Positions 1-7,896 are shown, numbered from the stretch's first letter. The stretch: DNA of 64,000 bases from Candidatus Gastranaerophilales bacterium (GCA_944323265.1 CALURX010000003.1:1-64000); one strand, 5' to 3'. Program-made: numbers and translations. The notes: a model not told the origin generated them from the sequence alone.

Positions 1-151
1 GCTTAAATTGGTATATAGATGTAAAACAATTGTTGTATGTTTTTTTTATTTGGACATTAGTGCCTGTTAGGAGAGGGCAGGGGTGAGGTGGGGGTAAAGG
101 GGGAAATATATTGGACTTGTAGTAATATGTCAGGCATTGCCTGATATATGG
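1..151. other. Left chromosomal flank, no gene seen
   Basis: AT-rich intergenic sequence without a convincing reading frame. It holds a G-rich element at about 69-91 of the form GGAGAGGGCnGGGnTGAGG, which recurs in reverse orientation at 20421-20449, and a short perfect hairpin around 127-141 (arms tcaggca and tgcctga). No promoter or RNA gene could be supported. Confidence 0.5.
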
Positions 152-313
152 GCTCAATATTCTCGCTACCCGGACTAGCTCACATTTGTTCGCGTCGTCC
201 GTACGAAAATCCGCCGAACTTCTGGGTCAGAAGTTCTCGTATTTAAGCTTGTACAAAATAAAAAGGACAATAACAAAAGTAATTGTCCTTTTTATGGTGG
301 GCGTTAGAAGACT
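152..313. repeat. 162-bp direct repeat, copy 1, ending in a truncated tRNA-Val 3' end
   Basis: Positions 152-313 and 372-533 are near-identical, differing at only a few bases, with an offset of exactly 220. Each copy ends with about 20 bp of the reverse-complemented tRNA-Val 3' end preceded by the same 14-bp-stem terminator. Copy 1 stops matching the tRNA at 313, whereas copy 2 continues into the full 46-bp att core. This looks like the scar of an earlier integration and imprecise loss at the same tRNA, or a local duplication of the region downstream of the tRNA. Confidence 0.85.
258..295 (-). terminator. Duplicated tRNA-Val terminator (copy 1)
   Basis: Perfect 14-bp inverted repeat (258-271 and 282-295) containing aaaggacaat, with A/T tracts at both stem ends. 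It is the copy in the first 162-bp repeat and lies beside a truncated tRNA end, so it probably terminates nothing now. Confidence 0.7.
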
Positions 314-371
314 TTTCTTGGATTTTCTTCACGCTCGAATAGTTTCGCAAAAGAACCTTCGGTTCAAAATT

Positions 372-533
372 GCTCAATATTCTCGCTACCCGGACTAGCT
401 CACATTTGTTCGCGTCGTCCGTACGAAAATCCGCCGAACTTCGGGGTCAGAAGTTCTCGTATTTAAGCTTGTACAAAATAAAAAGGACAATAACAAAAGT
501 CATTGTCCTTTTTATGGTGGGCGTTAGAAGACT
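372..533. repeat. 162-bp direct repeat, copy 2, leading into attL
   Basis: Second copy of the 152-313 repeat. It runs directly into the prophage attL core, so it is the sequence that lay downstream of tRNA-Val in the chromosome before the prophage inserted. The two copies are separated by 58 bp of unrelated sequence (314-371). Confidence 0.85.
478..515 (-). terminator. Original tRNA-Val terminator, now stranded at attL
   Basis: Perfect 14-bp stem (478-491 with 502-515) and a 10-nt loop. On the minus strand it would follow the tRNA-Val 3' end by one base, so in the unlysogenised chromosome it would terminate the tRNA transcript. Integration moved it about 46.5 kb from the functional tRNA. Confidence 0.75.
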
Positions 534-559
534 CGAACTTCTGACCCTCTCCTTGTAAG
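514..559. other. attL: attL core of the tRNA-Val prophage
   Basis: These 46 bases are identical to 47004-47049, where they form the 3' half of an intact tRNA-Val gene. Here the match ends after gtaag, and the tRNA is not continued, so this is the displaced tRNA 3' end left on the far side of the insertion. Confidence 0.93.
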
Positions 560-608
560 TGGGCAGATTTGAAGAAAAGTACAGTAAAAACAGTACTTTT
601 CAGCTCTA

Positions 609-661
609 TTCGTAAAATAAAAAACTCATTGTAAACATAAAATGGGTACACAATGGGTACA
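609..661. promoter_or_regulatory. Probable integrase arm-type sites, attL side
   Basis: Two direct copies of aatgggtaca occur at 641-650 and 652-661. The same pair occurs just inside attR at 46942-46951 and 46953-46962. The motif attcgtaaaataa near 609-621 reappears inverted beside the attR pair. Closely spaced direct repeats near both ends of a prophage are what lambda-type integrases use as arm sites. That role is inferred. Confidence 0.6.
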
Positions 662-730
662 CAGATTTTATATTTTAAACAAGTATTTTTATCTATATTG
701 CTTCAACGTCCGATAAACTTATTATAAAAA

Positions 731-800
731 AAAGCTAGGATTTTTCAACCCTAGCTATAAAAACCTAACACCACAACTCCCAGAAGAAGTTGTAGGTTTT
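731..800. terminator. Terminator hairpins after the leftward recombinase module
   Basis: The stem agctagg/cctagct (733-739 with 750-756) has A-rich sequence on its left, giving a U tract on the minus strand. A second imperfect stem, aaacct..acaact with agttgt..aggttt (761-798), is followed by T residues on the plus strand. Together they would end leftward transcription of the 812-3511 module and block readthrough from attL. Confidence 0.6.
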
Positions 801-811
801 TTCATGTATGA

Positions 812-1597
812 TTATAACACATTCAGAGCTTGTCTGCATTGTTCTTTTTTGGTGTGAGTATAATTCATTGTTGTTTGTATATTCCTATGATTTGCAAGCT
901 CTCTAATAACTGTCACAGGAACTCCCTTCTCATTTAGGGTGCTACAAAAGGTGTGTCTTAATGTATGAATAGTGATTTGCCTATCCAGCTTCAAATCCTT
1001 TTTCATAAGGTTAAAAAGGTAGTATATATGGTTATAATTAAAATCAAAACCCTCAAGGTTGAAAACTATATTTTTGATTTTATGGTGTATCGGTTGATAA
1101 AATTCCGAATTTGTCTTTTTATCATAGATATAAAGCAAATCACCTTCAACATTATTTTTAGAAACGGATAGGATATTATTAATTCTTAACCCTGTATAAT
1201 AACCAATTAAAATAACTCTTTGTAGGTCTTTTCGGTGGTGTTTCCTTGCCCATAGTGCCATCTGTATCATATCAGCTTTAGTTAAATATAATGTTTTATG
1301 CTTCTTAATCTTATAAAACGGTATCGGCGGTTTATAATCAATTAATCGGTTATCATAAGCATATTTTAAGAGCTTTGATAAATAAGCAGCTTTCGCATTA
1401 ATGGTATTGTTTGAATTATTCTTATTTTTAAGTGTTTGTATATATGAGTTTATTTTTTCATAGTTGATACTTTTAATATCACATTCTGGATTCATTATTT
1501 CAAGCAGTTCATTTTGTTTTGATACAATTACCCTATAACTTGATGTATCTTCATAAAAAAGCTGGTTAGTGATGTTTACTAACTCTTGAAGTTGCAT
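812..1597 (-). CDS. Tyrosine recombinase / phage integrase (left end)
   Basis: A 261-residue tyrosine recombinase. The catalytic arginine lies in TGLR (near residue 152), the HxLRH box in HTLRHTF (near 215), a second His in ANHRN and the nucleophile Tyr in MNYTH near the C-terminus. The N-terminal part has the helical SAM-like DNA-binding character of this family but is short. The start follows a strong AAGGAGG. It is the last gene of a leftward five-gene run and sits 250 bp inside attL. The attR-proximal integrase at 45808 has the excisionase beside it and is the better candidate for tRNA-Val integration. This one could serve a nested element or a local inversion. Confidence 0.9.
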   Translation of the reverse strand: MQLQELVNITNQLFYEDTSSYRVIVSKQNELLEIMNPECDIKSINYEKINSYIQTLKNKNNSNNTINAKAAYLSKLLKYAYDNRLIDYKPPIPFYKIKKHKTLYLTKADMIQMALWARKHHRKDLQRVILIGYYTGLRINNILSVSKNNVEGDLLYIYDKKTNSEFYQPIHHKIKNIVFNLEGFDFNYNHIYYLFNLMKKDLKLDRQITIHTLRHTFCSTLNEKGVPVTVIRELANHRNIQTTMNYTHTKKEQCRQALNVL

Positions 1598-1611
1598 AAT
1601 ATATCCTCCTT

Positions 1612-1782
1612 TTAATTCTTTGTTGTCATTCGGTTGCGGTTAAATCTATCGGACAATTCCAGCCAAGTCAAATCTTTTGAGTATAGACTTAGCTGGATTC
1701 GGTTATCCGATAATGCTCGCAACTGATTTATTAATTGTTTTCTATCTACTGTGATATGAATGTCACCTAAAATCTGTTGCAT
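1612..1782 (-). CDS. Small hypothetical protein (56 aa)
   Basis: A 57-codon frame fills the gap between the DUF6876 gene and the recombinase. It begins MQQILGDIHI and ends NRMTTKN, starting at an ATG preceded by AAGGGAA. The spacing to both neighbours is tight (13-15 bp) and its stop lies just before the recombinase RBS, so it is probably translated in the same operon. I see no recognisable domain. The charged C-terminal half containing Trp-Leu-Glu-Leu could be a small helix-turn-helix or partner protein for the recombinase, but nothing supports this beyond position. Confidence 0.6.
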   Translation of the reverse strand: MQQILGDIHITVDRKQLINQLRALSDNRIQLSLYSKDLTWLELSDRFNRNRMTTKN

Positions 1783-1794
1783 TGTTTATTCCCT

Positions 1795-2136
1795 TTAGTA
1801 TTCACTTGTAAGCATTAATACATCATCCGTTAAAAAGAATTTATATTCTCCTTCTGGTAAATCGGTGTATTCATACTTTTGTGTGTGTATTGTTTTATAG
1901 TTGCCATCAGTATATTTTACTGTTGCTTTTTCGTCTTTGGTTTTTACTGTTATAGCTATAAATGGATATTGTTTTTTCTTTGTCATATAAACCGCTGCAA
2001 TATCATCAACCAACCAAAATGCTCCAGCTTTTTCTGCAAGATACTTGACTCCATCTGTTGCTAATACAGGAAAATAGGTTAATCGGTGATATGCTAAAGT
2101 TCCAGTAAATTCTGTTAAATCTGTTTGTAATGTCAT
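1795..2136 (-). CDS. DUF6876 family protein
   Basis: 113 residues. The opening FTGTLAYHRL, TDGVKYLAEKAGAFWLVDDIA and the acidic end match the DUF6876 family as I remember it. Such proteins occur in plasmids, integrative elements and phages, and have no established function. The gene lies 3 bp downstream of the preceding gene and is part of the leftward accessory module. The family's usual association with mobilisable elements, rather than T7-like phages, hints that this module was acquired separately. Confidence 0.7.
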   Translation of the reverse strand: MTLQTDLTEFTGTLAYHRLTYFPVLATDGVKYLAEKAGAFWLVDDIAAVYMTKKKQYPFIAITVKTKDEKATVKYTDGNYKTIHTQKYEYTDLPEGEYKFFLTDDVLMLTSEY

Positions 2137-2138
2137 TT

Positions 2139-2594
2139 TTATGCTCCTTTTTTTAATACTTGTATGTCTTTGTAAATTGTTATTGTTTCGATTTCTATTG
2201 TGTAATCTTTTGCAAGAGCTTCCGCTGTTTTTACAATGCTTATTGCTAACCGCCTAAAATCTCTTTTTACTTCTAGTGGTACTTCATCATCTTCAATATT
2301 GTGACCAGCTTTGCAAAATATTCTGCCCTCTTTAATTCCACCACGATATAAAACTAAATAACCGCCCGACCGCCCATTAAATTTAGCTTGCCATTCATAG
2401 TTATATTTACGGTCAAATTCATAAATTAATGGGTTGATATAATCTTGATACACTTCATCAACTGAAAGAAGGTCATAGACCTTGCTTTGGAGCTTTTGGT
2501 CTATGACATTGTAAACTTTAAGATTATATGCCAATGATTTGGATAAATTCCAACTGTTCATGGTGTAGTATCTTATTCTTTTTAATGGTTGCAT
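2139..2594 (-). CDS. Hypothetical protein (151 aa)
   Basis: No domain recognised. The sequence is soluble and mixed alpha/beta in character, with an aromatic motif YNYEWQAKFNGRSGGYLVLY in the middle. An alternative start at the internal Met 12 is possible. Spacing to both neighbours is very short (2 bp downstream, 14 bp upstream), so it belongs to the leftward operon. Genes like this often accompany DUF6876 proteins on mobile elements, but I cannot assign a function. Confidence 0.65.
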   Translation of the reverse strand: MQPLKRIRYYTMNSWNLSKSLAYNLKVYNVIDQKLQSKVYDLLSVDEVYQDYINPLIYEFDRKYNYEWQAKFNGRSGGYLVLYRGGIKEGRIFCKAGHNIEDDEVPLEVKRDFRRLAISIVKTAEALAKDYTIEIETITIYKDIQVLKKGA

Positions 2595-2608
2595 TGTTTA
2601 CACTCCTT

Positions 2609-3511
2609 TTATGCTGCTTCTTGATGTTGGTTGTTCATTTGATTAAATAATGCTTTGATGTTTTCTGTCGTGATTTTATGACAACCAACTTTTACAAATT
2701 CGGAGTTAATCTCAATAATTGTATAATGTGAAATTGTCATTCCTTTTTTTAATTTGCCTTTGTTCCATAGCTTAACAAGAGCTTCAACTTCTTTTCTGTT
2801 TACAGTTATATTTTGAGAAGTCCTTACAAGCTCACCGTCAAACCATATAAAAGATAATTCATTTTTAGGATTTAAGTATTTTTTGAGAGCGGCTTTTTCT
2901 TCAAAATATCCGCTTGTGTATGCCATTCGTGCAAGTGCAGCAATATCATATTTTGATATAAATGATTCAAGCTGTTTTTTAAGTTCTTTGGCTTTCTTTT
3001 TCTCAAGGGCAGCTTGTTTTGCTTTGTATTTTGCAAGCTCTTCTGGGTTGGTGATAGTGTCATATAATGGTTGGAATTCTTCCAGCTTTGACATATCAAC
3101 ATCAAATCCATCAATATTTAATAACTCTTTAAGTGTGTAAAAAGCGTTTGTAAAACCTTCTCGGTTTGGTTTTTGTGTCATTTTCTGATTAGAATAATAT
3201 TCAAGGTCATTGTATAAAGTCCGCAATACGCTCTCTGGGTAAAAATCGCTGTGTCCTGTTTCCTGTGGTAGTTCTAAATAATTGTAATATGGCGATGCTG
3301 CTCTTAGTTCTCCAATGTGTTTGGCAGTTGTTGTTGAAAATTTGTTTTTACTGATTAGTAAAATGCTTTGTCCGTCCTTTGTTGTAGAGATTTTACCAAT
3401 GCAGGTTGAATAACTAAAATATTTGTTATTCTCATAAGAGACCGTCATACTTCTGCGGTAGAAGTTACCGCAATGATAAAAAAATGAATGTGCTACATCT
3501 GAATTTTGCAT
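2609..3511 (-). CDS. Hypothetical protein (300 aa), first gene of the left module
   Basis: I start it at the ATG at 3511 because it has AAAGGAAAA at good spacing. The frame continues upstream by ten codons without an RBS. The N-terminal third is rich in aromatic residues. The middle (around residues 165-195) is a lysine-rich coiled-coil stretch with repeated KKK. The C-terminus has a compact domain ending NQHQEAA. No family recognised. It is the first gene of the operon and follows a long structured leader and a sigma70-like promoter at 3681-3709. Confidence 0.65.
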   Translation of the reverse strand: MQNSDVAHSFFYHCGNFYRRSMTVSYENNKYFSYSTCIGKISTTKDGQSILLISKNKFSTTTAKHIGELRAASPYYNYLELPQETGHSDFYPESVLRTLYNDLEYYSNQKMTQKPNREGFTNAFYTLKELLNIDGFDVDMSKLEEFQPLYDTITNPEELAKYKAKQAALEKKKAKELKKQLESFISKYDIAALARMAYTSGYFEEKAALKKYLNPKNELSFIWFDGELVRTSQNITVNRKEVEALVKLWNKGKLKKGMTISHYTIIEINSEFVKVGCHKITTENIKALFNQMNNQHQEAA

Positions 3512-3540
3512 GATGTATTTTCCTTTCTGGTTTGTAAGCA

Positions 3541-3664
3541 TAGCCGAGCCAGCCTATTTATAGGCTGATTCTGCGCTATTCTGTTGTGGTGTTAGGTTTA
3601 ATTTGTGGTTGTTGCTGCCTGTTTATCTCTGTTTTTTTCTGACTGGTTTCTGTCCAGCTCGGCT
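3541..3664 (-). promoter_or_regulatory. Structured leader of the left module
   Basis: Between promoter and first gene the minus-strand transcript can form an outer stem of 8 bp (AGCCGAGC at 3657-3664 with GCTCGGCT at 3542-3549) enclosing an inner 7-bp hairpin (3550-3556 with 3561-3567). It also contains a 17-bp motif (3583-3599) that is inverted relative to 761-777 beyond the recombinase. A regulatory leader is likely but its ligand or mechanism is unknown. Confidence 0.45.
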
Positions 3665-3680
3665 GCAATTTCCTATTAAC

Positions 3681-3709
3681 ATTTTAGCGTCAAAATGGTC
3701 TATTTACAA
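3681..3709 (-). promoter_or_regulatory. Predicted sigma70-type promoter for the left module
   Basis: On the minus strand there is TTGTAA (3704-3709), a 17-bp spacer and TAAAAT (3681-3686). It points into the operon 3511-812, leaving a leader of about 170 nt. Confidence 0.5.
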
Positions 3710-4001
3710 GGATTTTTGACTCAAAACTTTACAATTAAAATCAAAAAAATATATAGGGTTATAAAGATATAAAAATAAATTATTGATGATTTTGGATGGA
3801 TTTGGAGGTGGTTTATATATTTATATAAAATGGCGGTTTTGGGCTTGTTTTGGCTGGTTTTATAGTTTCAATAAAATATTATATTTTATTGAATGTGCCG
3901 TTTTTATTGCGTTTTAGCGTTTCGGAGTTGTGAATATTTCGGAGGGCAAGGGGGAAAATTGACAGGCTCAAAGCGTTATATACCCTTTTAAAAATCTCTG
4001 G
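3710..4001. other. Non-coding gap with a perfect 12-bp palindrome
   Basis: No gene seen. At 3867-3893 there is a perfect inverted repeat with 12-bp arms (ttcaataaaata) around a 3-nt loop. It has no T tract, so it may be a protein-binding site or a stable hairpin rather than a terminator. The rest is very AT-rich. Confidence 0.45.
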
Positions 4002-4028
4002 TAAAAATAAAGGGGGATTTTCACCCCC
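4002..4028 (-). terminator. Late operon terminator after terminase
   Basis: Directly after the terminase large subunit stop, the minus strand reads GGGGG, a 7-nt loop, then CCCCC (arms 4024-4028 and 4012-4016) followed by TTTATTTTTA. This is a typical rho-independent terminator at the end of the late gene arm. Confidence 0.75.
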
Positions 4029-4032
4029 AATA

Positions 4033-5736
4033 TCACTTAATATCAAACCAACCAACATCTGTATCTTGTTCTTGAATACCAAATAACCTTTCAATCTCTC
4101 TGTCCAGCTCTTCTTCAATTCGTTGCTGCATTTCTGCTTCTGGGTCAACTTGAAGCATATCTAAGCAATCTGCAACCGCCATAGCCAAACAATCCAATCT
4201 ATCATCATGACTTAAACAACCTCTGTCTGTGGTTATTCTTGTCATTTGGTAGAACAAAGAATACTCCTGTTGATGTTCTAAAGGGTAAATTTGAATACTC
4301 TCCCTGTCTTCTTTTATAACATTTTTATCAACAATCAACCTGTGCTGATTTAAAACAGGTTCAAGAGTGTCTATAATTCTTCTTTCTTTTTGTGTATTAT
4401 GTCGGATTTCTTCTACGGAGCAAGAGTAAACTCTTCTTAAAACAGGAGAGAGCAAAGTTGTAAACATACCATCACCAAAATTAGATTCTACAACAATTTT
4501 ATTGAGTTTATACTCTTTAGCCATAAAAGCTAATTTCTTTAAATTTTGCTCACAATAACCACCTTGTAACCCACCTTGCTTTAATAAGAATATCTGTGCA
4601 TTTAAAACTCCTACAATAGTGTATGCAAGTTCATCCTTACCTCTGCCAGAAGGGTCTATCGCCATCATTTTGTAGGAGTATGGTAGCCATTTAATATCTG
4701 GAAGTGGTATTGGTAAATAGAATTTATCTGTTCCTATACCATTACAGGGTAAATCTTTTATTATTTGATTAGGAGCAGAACCATAAGCCACCTTCTCTGG
4801 AGCTATTTCTTTATCACAATCCATCACAATCAAATCGGAGCATTTTAATGGATAACGCTCAATGTCAGACAAGGTATTATCTAACATATACTGCATTAAA
4901 AACTTAGAGCGACCTTTTGCTTCTTCCTTTATGATGGTTTCTGTATCAAATCTAAGAGGGTCAGTAGGCTGTCCAGCTAATTCGGGTTTATTCTCCAACC
5001 GCAAAGCAATAGCCGTTGATAAATTACCTTTATATTTCTCTAATTCTGTCGGTGTCGGGTATTTTACAGGGAAAATCTGTACTCTACAACCTTTTGCTTC
5101 CTCTTCATTGTATATAGATGTTTCAGTATGTGGTGTTCCTAAGTATAAAATTCTACCTTTTAACGGTCGGAGTACAGGTGAAAATTCCGTAACTGCTTTT
5201 CTTATAGCTTCTCTTTTGATAGCAGTATCACAATTTTGAGATGTTTCTATATCATCAGCAATAATCTCCACCGCACGATTACCTGTTATCTGTCCAAAGA
5301 TACCAAGAGCTTTACAAGAGGGTTGAATACGAGGTATAGCTGGTCTTACATCAAATTGTAAAGCACTATCCCTCTGTCCGCTTGCTTTATCTGGTATCAG
5401 ATAATTAAGAAAAGGTATTATATTCAACAAATCTCTTGAAAACTTTAAGAATTTACACGCTTCTGTCTGGTTGGCAGAAAGTTCAAGCAGTTGATAATTT
5501 TCTGGGTCATTATCAAACCGCCAATCAGCATAACAACCTGTAATAGTTGATTTTGCTACTCCTCTAAACCCTTCAATAATTGTATCTTCCCAGCCATACT
5601 GCAAAGCATCGGCTATGTCATACTGTATTTCTGTTGGTGAAGGTAGGTTGATATACTTGAAAGCTATATATAAAAAGTTCTTAAAATCCGCTCTTATTTT
5701 CTGTCTTTGAAGATAATCAATTAAAATCTCCGTCAA
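4033..5736 (-). CDS. terL: Terminase large subunit (T7 gp19-like)
   Basis: 567 residues, close to T7 gp19. This is the ATP-driven motor and nuclease that packages phage DNA into the prohead through the portal. Walker A GFRGVAKST is at residues 56-64, Walker B-like VEIIADDIE lies in the first third, and the coupling motif is YLGTPHTE. The RNase H-fold nuclease has its acidic residues in AIDPSGRGKDE, VESNFGDGMF and SHDDRLDCLAMA. The start is TTG, one base after the stop of the small subunit gene and preceded by AGGATA, which suggests translational coupling. It is the last gene of the late operon. Confidence 0.96.
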   Translation of the reverse strand: MTEILIDYLQRQKIRADFKNFLYIAFKYINLPSPTEIQYDIADALQYGWEDTIIEGFRGVAKSTITGCYADWRFDNDPENYQLLELSANQTEACKFLKFSRDLLNIIPFLNYLIPDKASGQRDSALQFDVRPAIPRIQPSCKALGIFGQITGNRAVEIIADDIETSQNCDTAIKREAIRKAVTEFSPVLRPLKGRILYLGTPHTETSIYNEEEAKGCRVQIFPVKYPTPTELEKYKGNLSTAIALRLENKPELAGQPTDPLRFDTETIIKEEAKGRSKFLMQYMLDNTLSDIERYPLKCSDLIVMDCDKEIAPEKVAYGSAPNQIIKDLPCNGIGTDKFYLPIPLPDIKWLPYSYKMMAIDPSGRGKDELAYTIVGVLNAQIFLLKQGGLQGGYCEQNLKKLAFMAKEYKLNKIVVESNFGDGMFTTLLSPVLRRVYSCSVEEIRHNTQKERRIIDTLEPVLNQHRLIVDKNVIKEDRESIQIYPLEHQQEYSLFYQMTRITTDRGCLSHDDRLDCLAMAVADCLDMLQVDPEAEMQQRIEEELDREIERLFGIQEQDTDVGWFDIK

Positions 5737-5737
5737 A

Positions 5738-6010
5738 TTATTTTATCCTTTTAGGGTAAATATTTTTTCTGTCTTGAATAGAAATTACTTCACTTATTTT
5801 CATAGGCGGTAATTCGTCTTCATTATCAAAAGGAAGCTGCATTATTTTATCTGTAAGATTAGCAACTCCTTTATTTGTAACTGTAGCCTGTATGTTGTTG
5901 TTCTTTAGAAAGTTCATAACTATTTCAAGTTCTTTTGGTGTCGGCTCTCCCTCAAGAATGTCATTAAGAACATCAACAAATTTGTCATATAATTTTCTTT
6001 CTTTATCCAT
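5738..6010 (-). CDS. terS: Terminase small subunit (T7 gp18-like)
   Basis: 90 residues, matching the length of T7 gp18 and occupying the same place directly ahead of the large subunit. It is rich in charged helices, as expected for the DNA-recognition partner, and has no other recognisable motif. The assignment rests on position, length and composition. Its start overlaps the end of the amidase gene by 8 bp, and its stop lies one base ahead of the terL TTG start. Confidence 0.75.
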   Translation of the reverse strand: MDKERKLYDKFVDVLNDILEGEPTPKELEIVMNFLKNNNIQATVTNKGVANLTDKIMQLPFDNEDELPPMKISEVISIQDRKNIYPKRIK

Positions 6011-6485
6011 AATAACCTCGCTTTATTCTGTCATAATAAACTTGAGTTTTATTTCTAAGGTAATCACCGCAAGTCTTTTCTCCATATTTATTTGCATAAG
6101 GTAAAATATTTATATCCTGTTTGCCTTTTGATGATGTATTAGGATATGCAAGTCCAAATTCTGCGTGTGTGATACATTGATTAGGATTAATATTGTATAA
6201 ATAACAAAGCCTTGCAGCCTGTTTACACATAGCTTCTACCTGTTTTTGTAAGGGTGGTGTGTTTTTGTCCTTCATACAACAGATAGCAATACCAATTCTT
6301 CCAGTATTACCACCGCCACAATGACGAGCATATTTGCCATCACCGCAGTTCAAATTATCTTCTGGGGTATATTTTCCAGAAGAAACATTCCCTTCCTTAT
6401 CAACTAAAAAATGATAAGCATTAAAATCAAGCGAACAGGGAGCATAATTACCCCCTGTCCAATGAAAAACTATATTTTTATACAT
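6003..6485 (-). CDS. N-acetylmuramoyl-L-alanine amidase (endolysin, T7 lysozyme-like)
   Basis: 160 residues of Amidase_2 fold. The opening IVFHWTGG carries the first zinc histidine (His8). AYHFLVDKEG and the conserved GNTGRIGIAICC follow, then a second His in ITHAEFG. There is no signal peptide, so release to the wall needs the holin-like protein upstream. It cleaves the amide between muramic acid and L-Ala at lysis. T7 gp3.5 lies among early genes and also inhibits the RNA polymerase, whereas here the gene is in the late operon next to the terminase. Whether it binds the phage polymerase cannot be told from sequence. Confidence 0.93.
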   Translation of the reverse strand: MYKNIVFHWTGGNYAPCSLDFNAYHFLVDKEGNVSSGKYTPEDNLNCGDGKYARHCGGGNTGRIGIAICCMKDKNTPPLQKQVEAMCKQAARLCYLYNINPNQCITHAEFGLAYPNTSSKGKQDINILPYANKYGEKTCGDYLRNKTQVYYDRIKRGYYG

Positions 6486-6670
6486 TAATATCCCATAACC
6501 TTATCTAACTTATGTTCAATTCGGTTTAGCTGGGTTATGATTTGCTCTACAGCATCTTTTGGAGCTGCGTATGCTGCCATCTGTGAAAATGTTACAAAGA
6601 TGTTACAGCTCAAAAGCATTTGAATAACCACAAACACAATTCCATAAACCCAAAGTGTTTTCTTATCCAA
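6485..6670 (-). CDS. Small membrane protein, probable holin
   Basis: About 61 residues when started at the TTG at 6670, which has GGAG eight bases upstream and overlaps the previous gene by 8 bp. A longer TTG start at 6712 has no RBS. One hydrophobic segment (LWVYGIVFVVIQMLL and the following residues) is followed by an amphipathic helix rich in Gln/Lys (EQIITQLNRIEHKLDKV). A one-span protein with a charged tail directly before an endolysin is typical of T7 gp17.5-like (class II) holins. Position and topology support this; there is no family match. Confidence 0.65.
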   Translation of the reverse strand: MDKKTLWVYGIVFVVIQMLLSCNIFVTFSQMAAYAAPKDAVEQIITQLNRIEHKLDKVMGY

Positions 6671-7100
6671 CTTTCTTTCTCCATTTACCAAATATTTTCT
6701 GATATGCTTCAACGGCTAAATACATTGTTTGAGCCGTTACTTTATTTACTCCGCAACTTATTAACGCAGCTTTAAATATTCTGCTTGCAAGATTTCTGTC
6801 ATAATCTACAAAATTCTTATTATCGCAAAGTATGTCATGAAACAAAGCTGGGATTAAAAGTTTCATATTACCTTTACCGATATTAAAAGGAATTGTAGCT
6901 CCATCAAACTTATAACCCTTTGGAGCATACAAAACCAGCTTTGTATCATCTGTAAATGTAATAGTTAATTTTGCTGAATTACAGGTAATAAATTGTTTTT
7001 TGTTTTTGTCTCTGATTTTCTCTTTATCTTCATTGAGCAATACCGACCTTGCGTGTATGTGTGGGTTATTGCTCAATCTAAGTTCTTTTATCTCTTTCAT
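6663..7100 (-). CDS. DUF1353 family phage protein
   Basis: 145 residues. The pattern GYKFDGATIP, followed about 25 residues later by PALFHDIL, and the C-terminal helix with AVEAYQKIFG fit DUF1353, a family common in tail and lysis modules of phages and with unknown activity. The conserved His-Asp pair suggests a metal site. It sits between the LRR protein and the holin-like gene, which overlaps its 3' end. Confidence 0.8.
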   Translation of the reverse strand: MKEIKELRLSNNPHIHARSVLLNEDKEKIRDKNKKQFITCNSAKLTITFTDDTKLVLYAPKGYKFDGATIPFNIGKGNMKLLIPALFHDILCDNKNFVDYDRNLASRIFKAALISCGVNKVTAQTMYLAVEAYQKIFGKWRKKVG

Positions 7101-7107
7101 AAATCTC

Positions 7108-7896
7108 CTAACCTAAAATATCATCTAATGATGGGTAGGTAACTTGTCCATCATTCCAGTAAACTGTTGCAGAAGTAGCACCCCAAGGACATCCAGATAT
7201 ACCATTTTTCGGTTTATCAACATTTATTCTTGTTATTCCGCAAGAGCTAAAAGCATAACTATTGATTGTTGTTACACTAGAAGGTATGGTAATCGTTGTA
7301 ATTGCATTTGAATAAGAAAATACACTACCTTCAATTGTTGTTACAGAATTTGGGATATTAATATTTGTAAGTTTTGAGCATTGAGAAAAAGCTTGCATCG
7401 GAATTATTGTAAGATTGTCTGAAAGTGTAACACTCACAAGATTTGAACATCCCATAAATGCACCATATTCCATTGTCGTAACACTATTGGGTATAGTAAT
7501 TTCTGTTAAAGAAGAACAACTACTAAATGCTTGTGACGGAATATTTGTGATATTGTTTGAAAGTGTTACTGAAATTAAACCTGTGCAACTCATAAAGCAT
7601 TGTGAGCCTAGGGTTGTAACACTATCCGGCATAATTATTGTTAAAGGATTACTGTAATTATAAAAAGCATATCGCCTTATAGATGTAGTTCCATTCGGAA
7701 TAATTAAATTTTCACAATCTCCTTGAATAAGAGCTTTTAATTGAATAGTATCTTCCGAAACAATATTTGTGATAGCTGTAGCATAATTCCTAAAAGTATC
7801 ATTATCTCCAACAGTACCACCTTTGGCTATAATTGCATTTTTAATGGCGGTTTTTGTTGAATTAAGATAATTTAATTTATCTGCAACTGCTCCCAT
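7108..7896 (-). CDS. BspA-type leucine-rich repeat protein, tail-associated
   Basis: 262 residues. The first 45 residues (KLNYLNSTKTAIKNAI.. DTFRNYATAI) resemble the N-terminal segment often seen in phage tail and baseplate-linked proteins. The rest is about seven LRR_5 units of 20-23 residues with the signature LTEITIPNSVTTMEYGAF. Such repeats are typical of surface proteins of gut bacteria and protists. The gene overlaps the tail fibre stop by one base and is probably part of the receptor-binding apparatus, recognising a host surface protein or glycan. LRR repeats are prone to unit gain and loss, giving a route to host-range change. Confidence 0.85.
   Translation of the reverse strand: MGAVADKLNYLNSTKTAIKNAIIAKGGTVGDNDTFRNYATAITNIVSEDTIQLKALIQGDCENLIIPNGTTSIRRYAFYNYSNPLTIIMPDSVTTLGSQCFMSCTGLISVTLSNNITNIPSQAFSSCSSLTEITIPNSVTTMEYGAFMGCSNLVSVTLSDNLTIIPMQAFSQCSKLTNINIPNSVTTIEGSVFSYSNAITTITIPSSVTTINSYAFSSCGITRINVDKPKNGISGCPWGATSATVYWNDGQVTYPSLDDILG

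Noticed and set aside
186-558. Two similar 60-70 codon frames near the left edge
   Set aside because: They exist only because the 162-bp repeat is duplicated. They run through terminators and truncated tRNA sequence and have no RBS.
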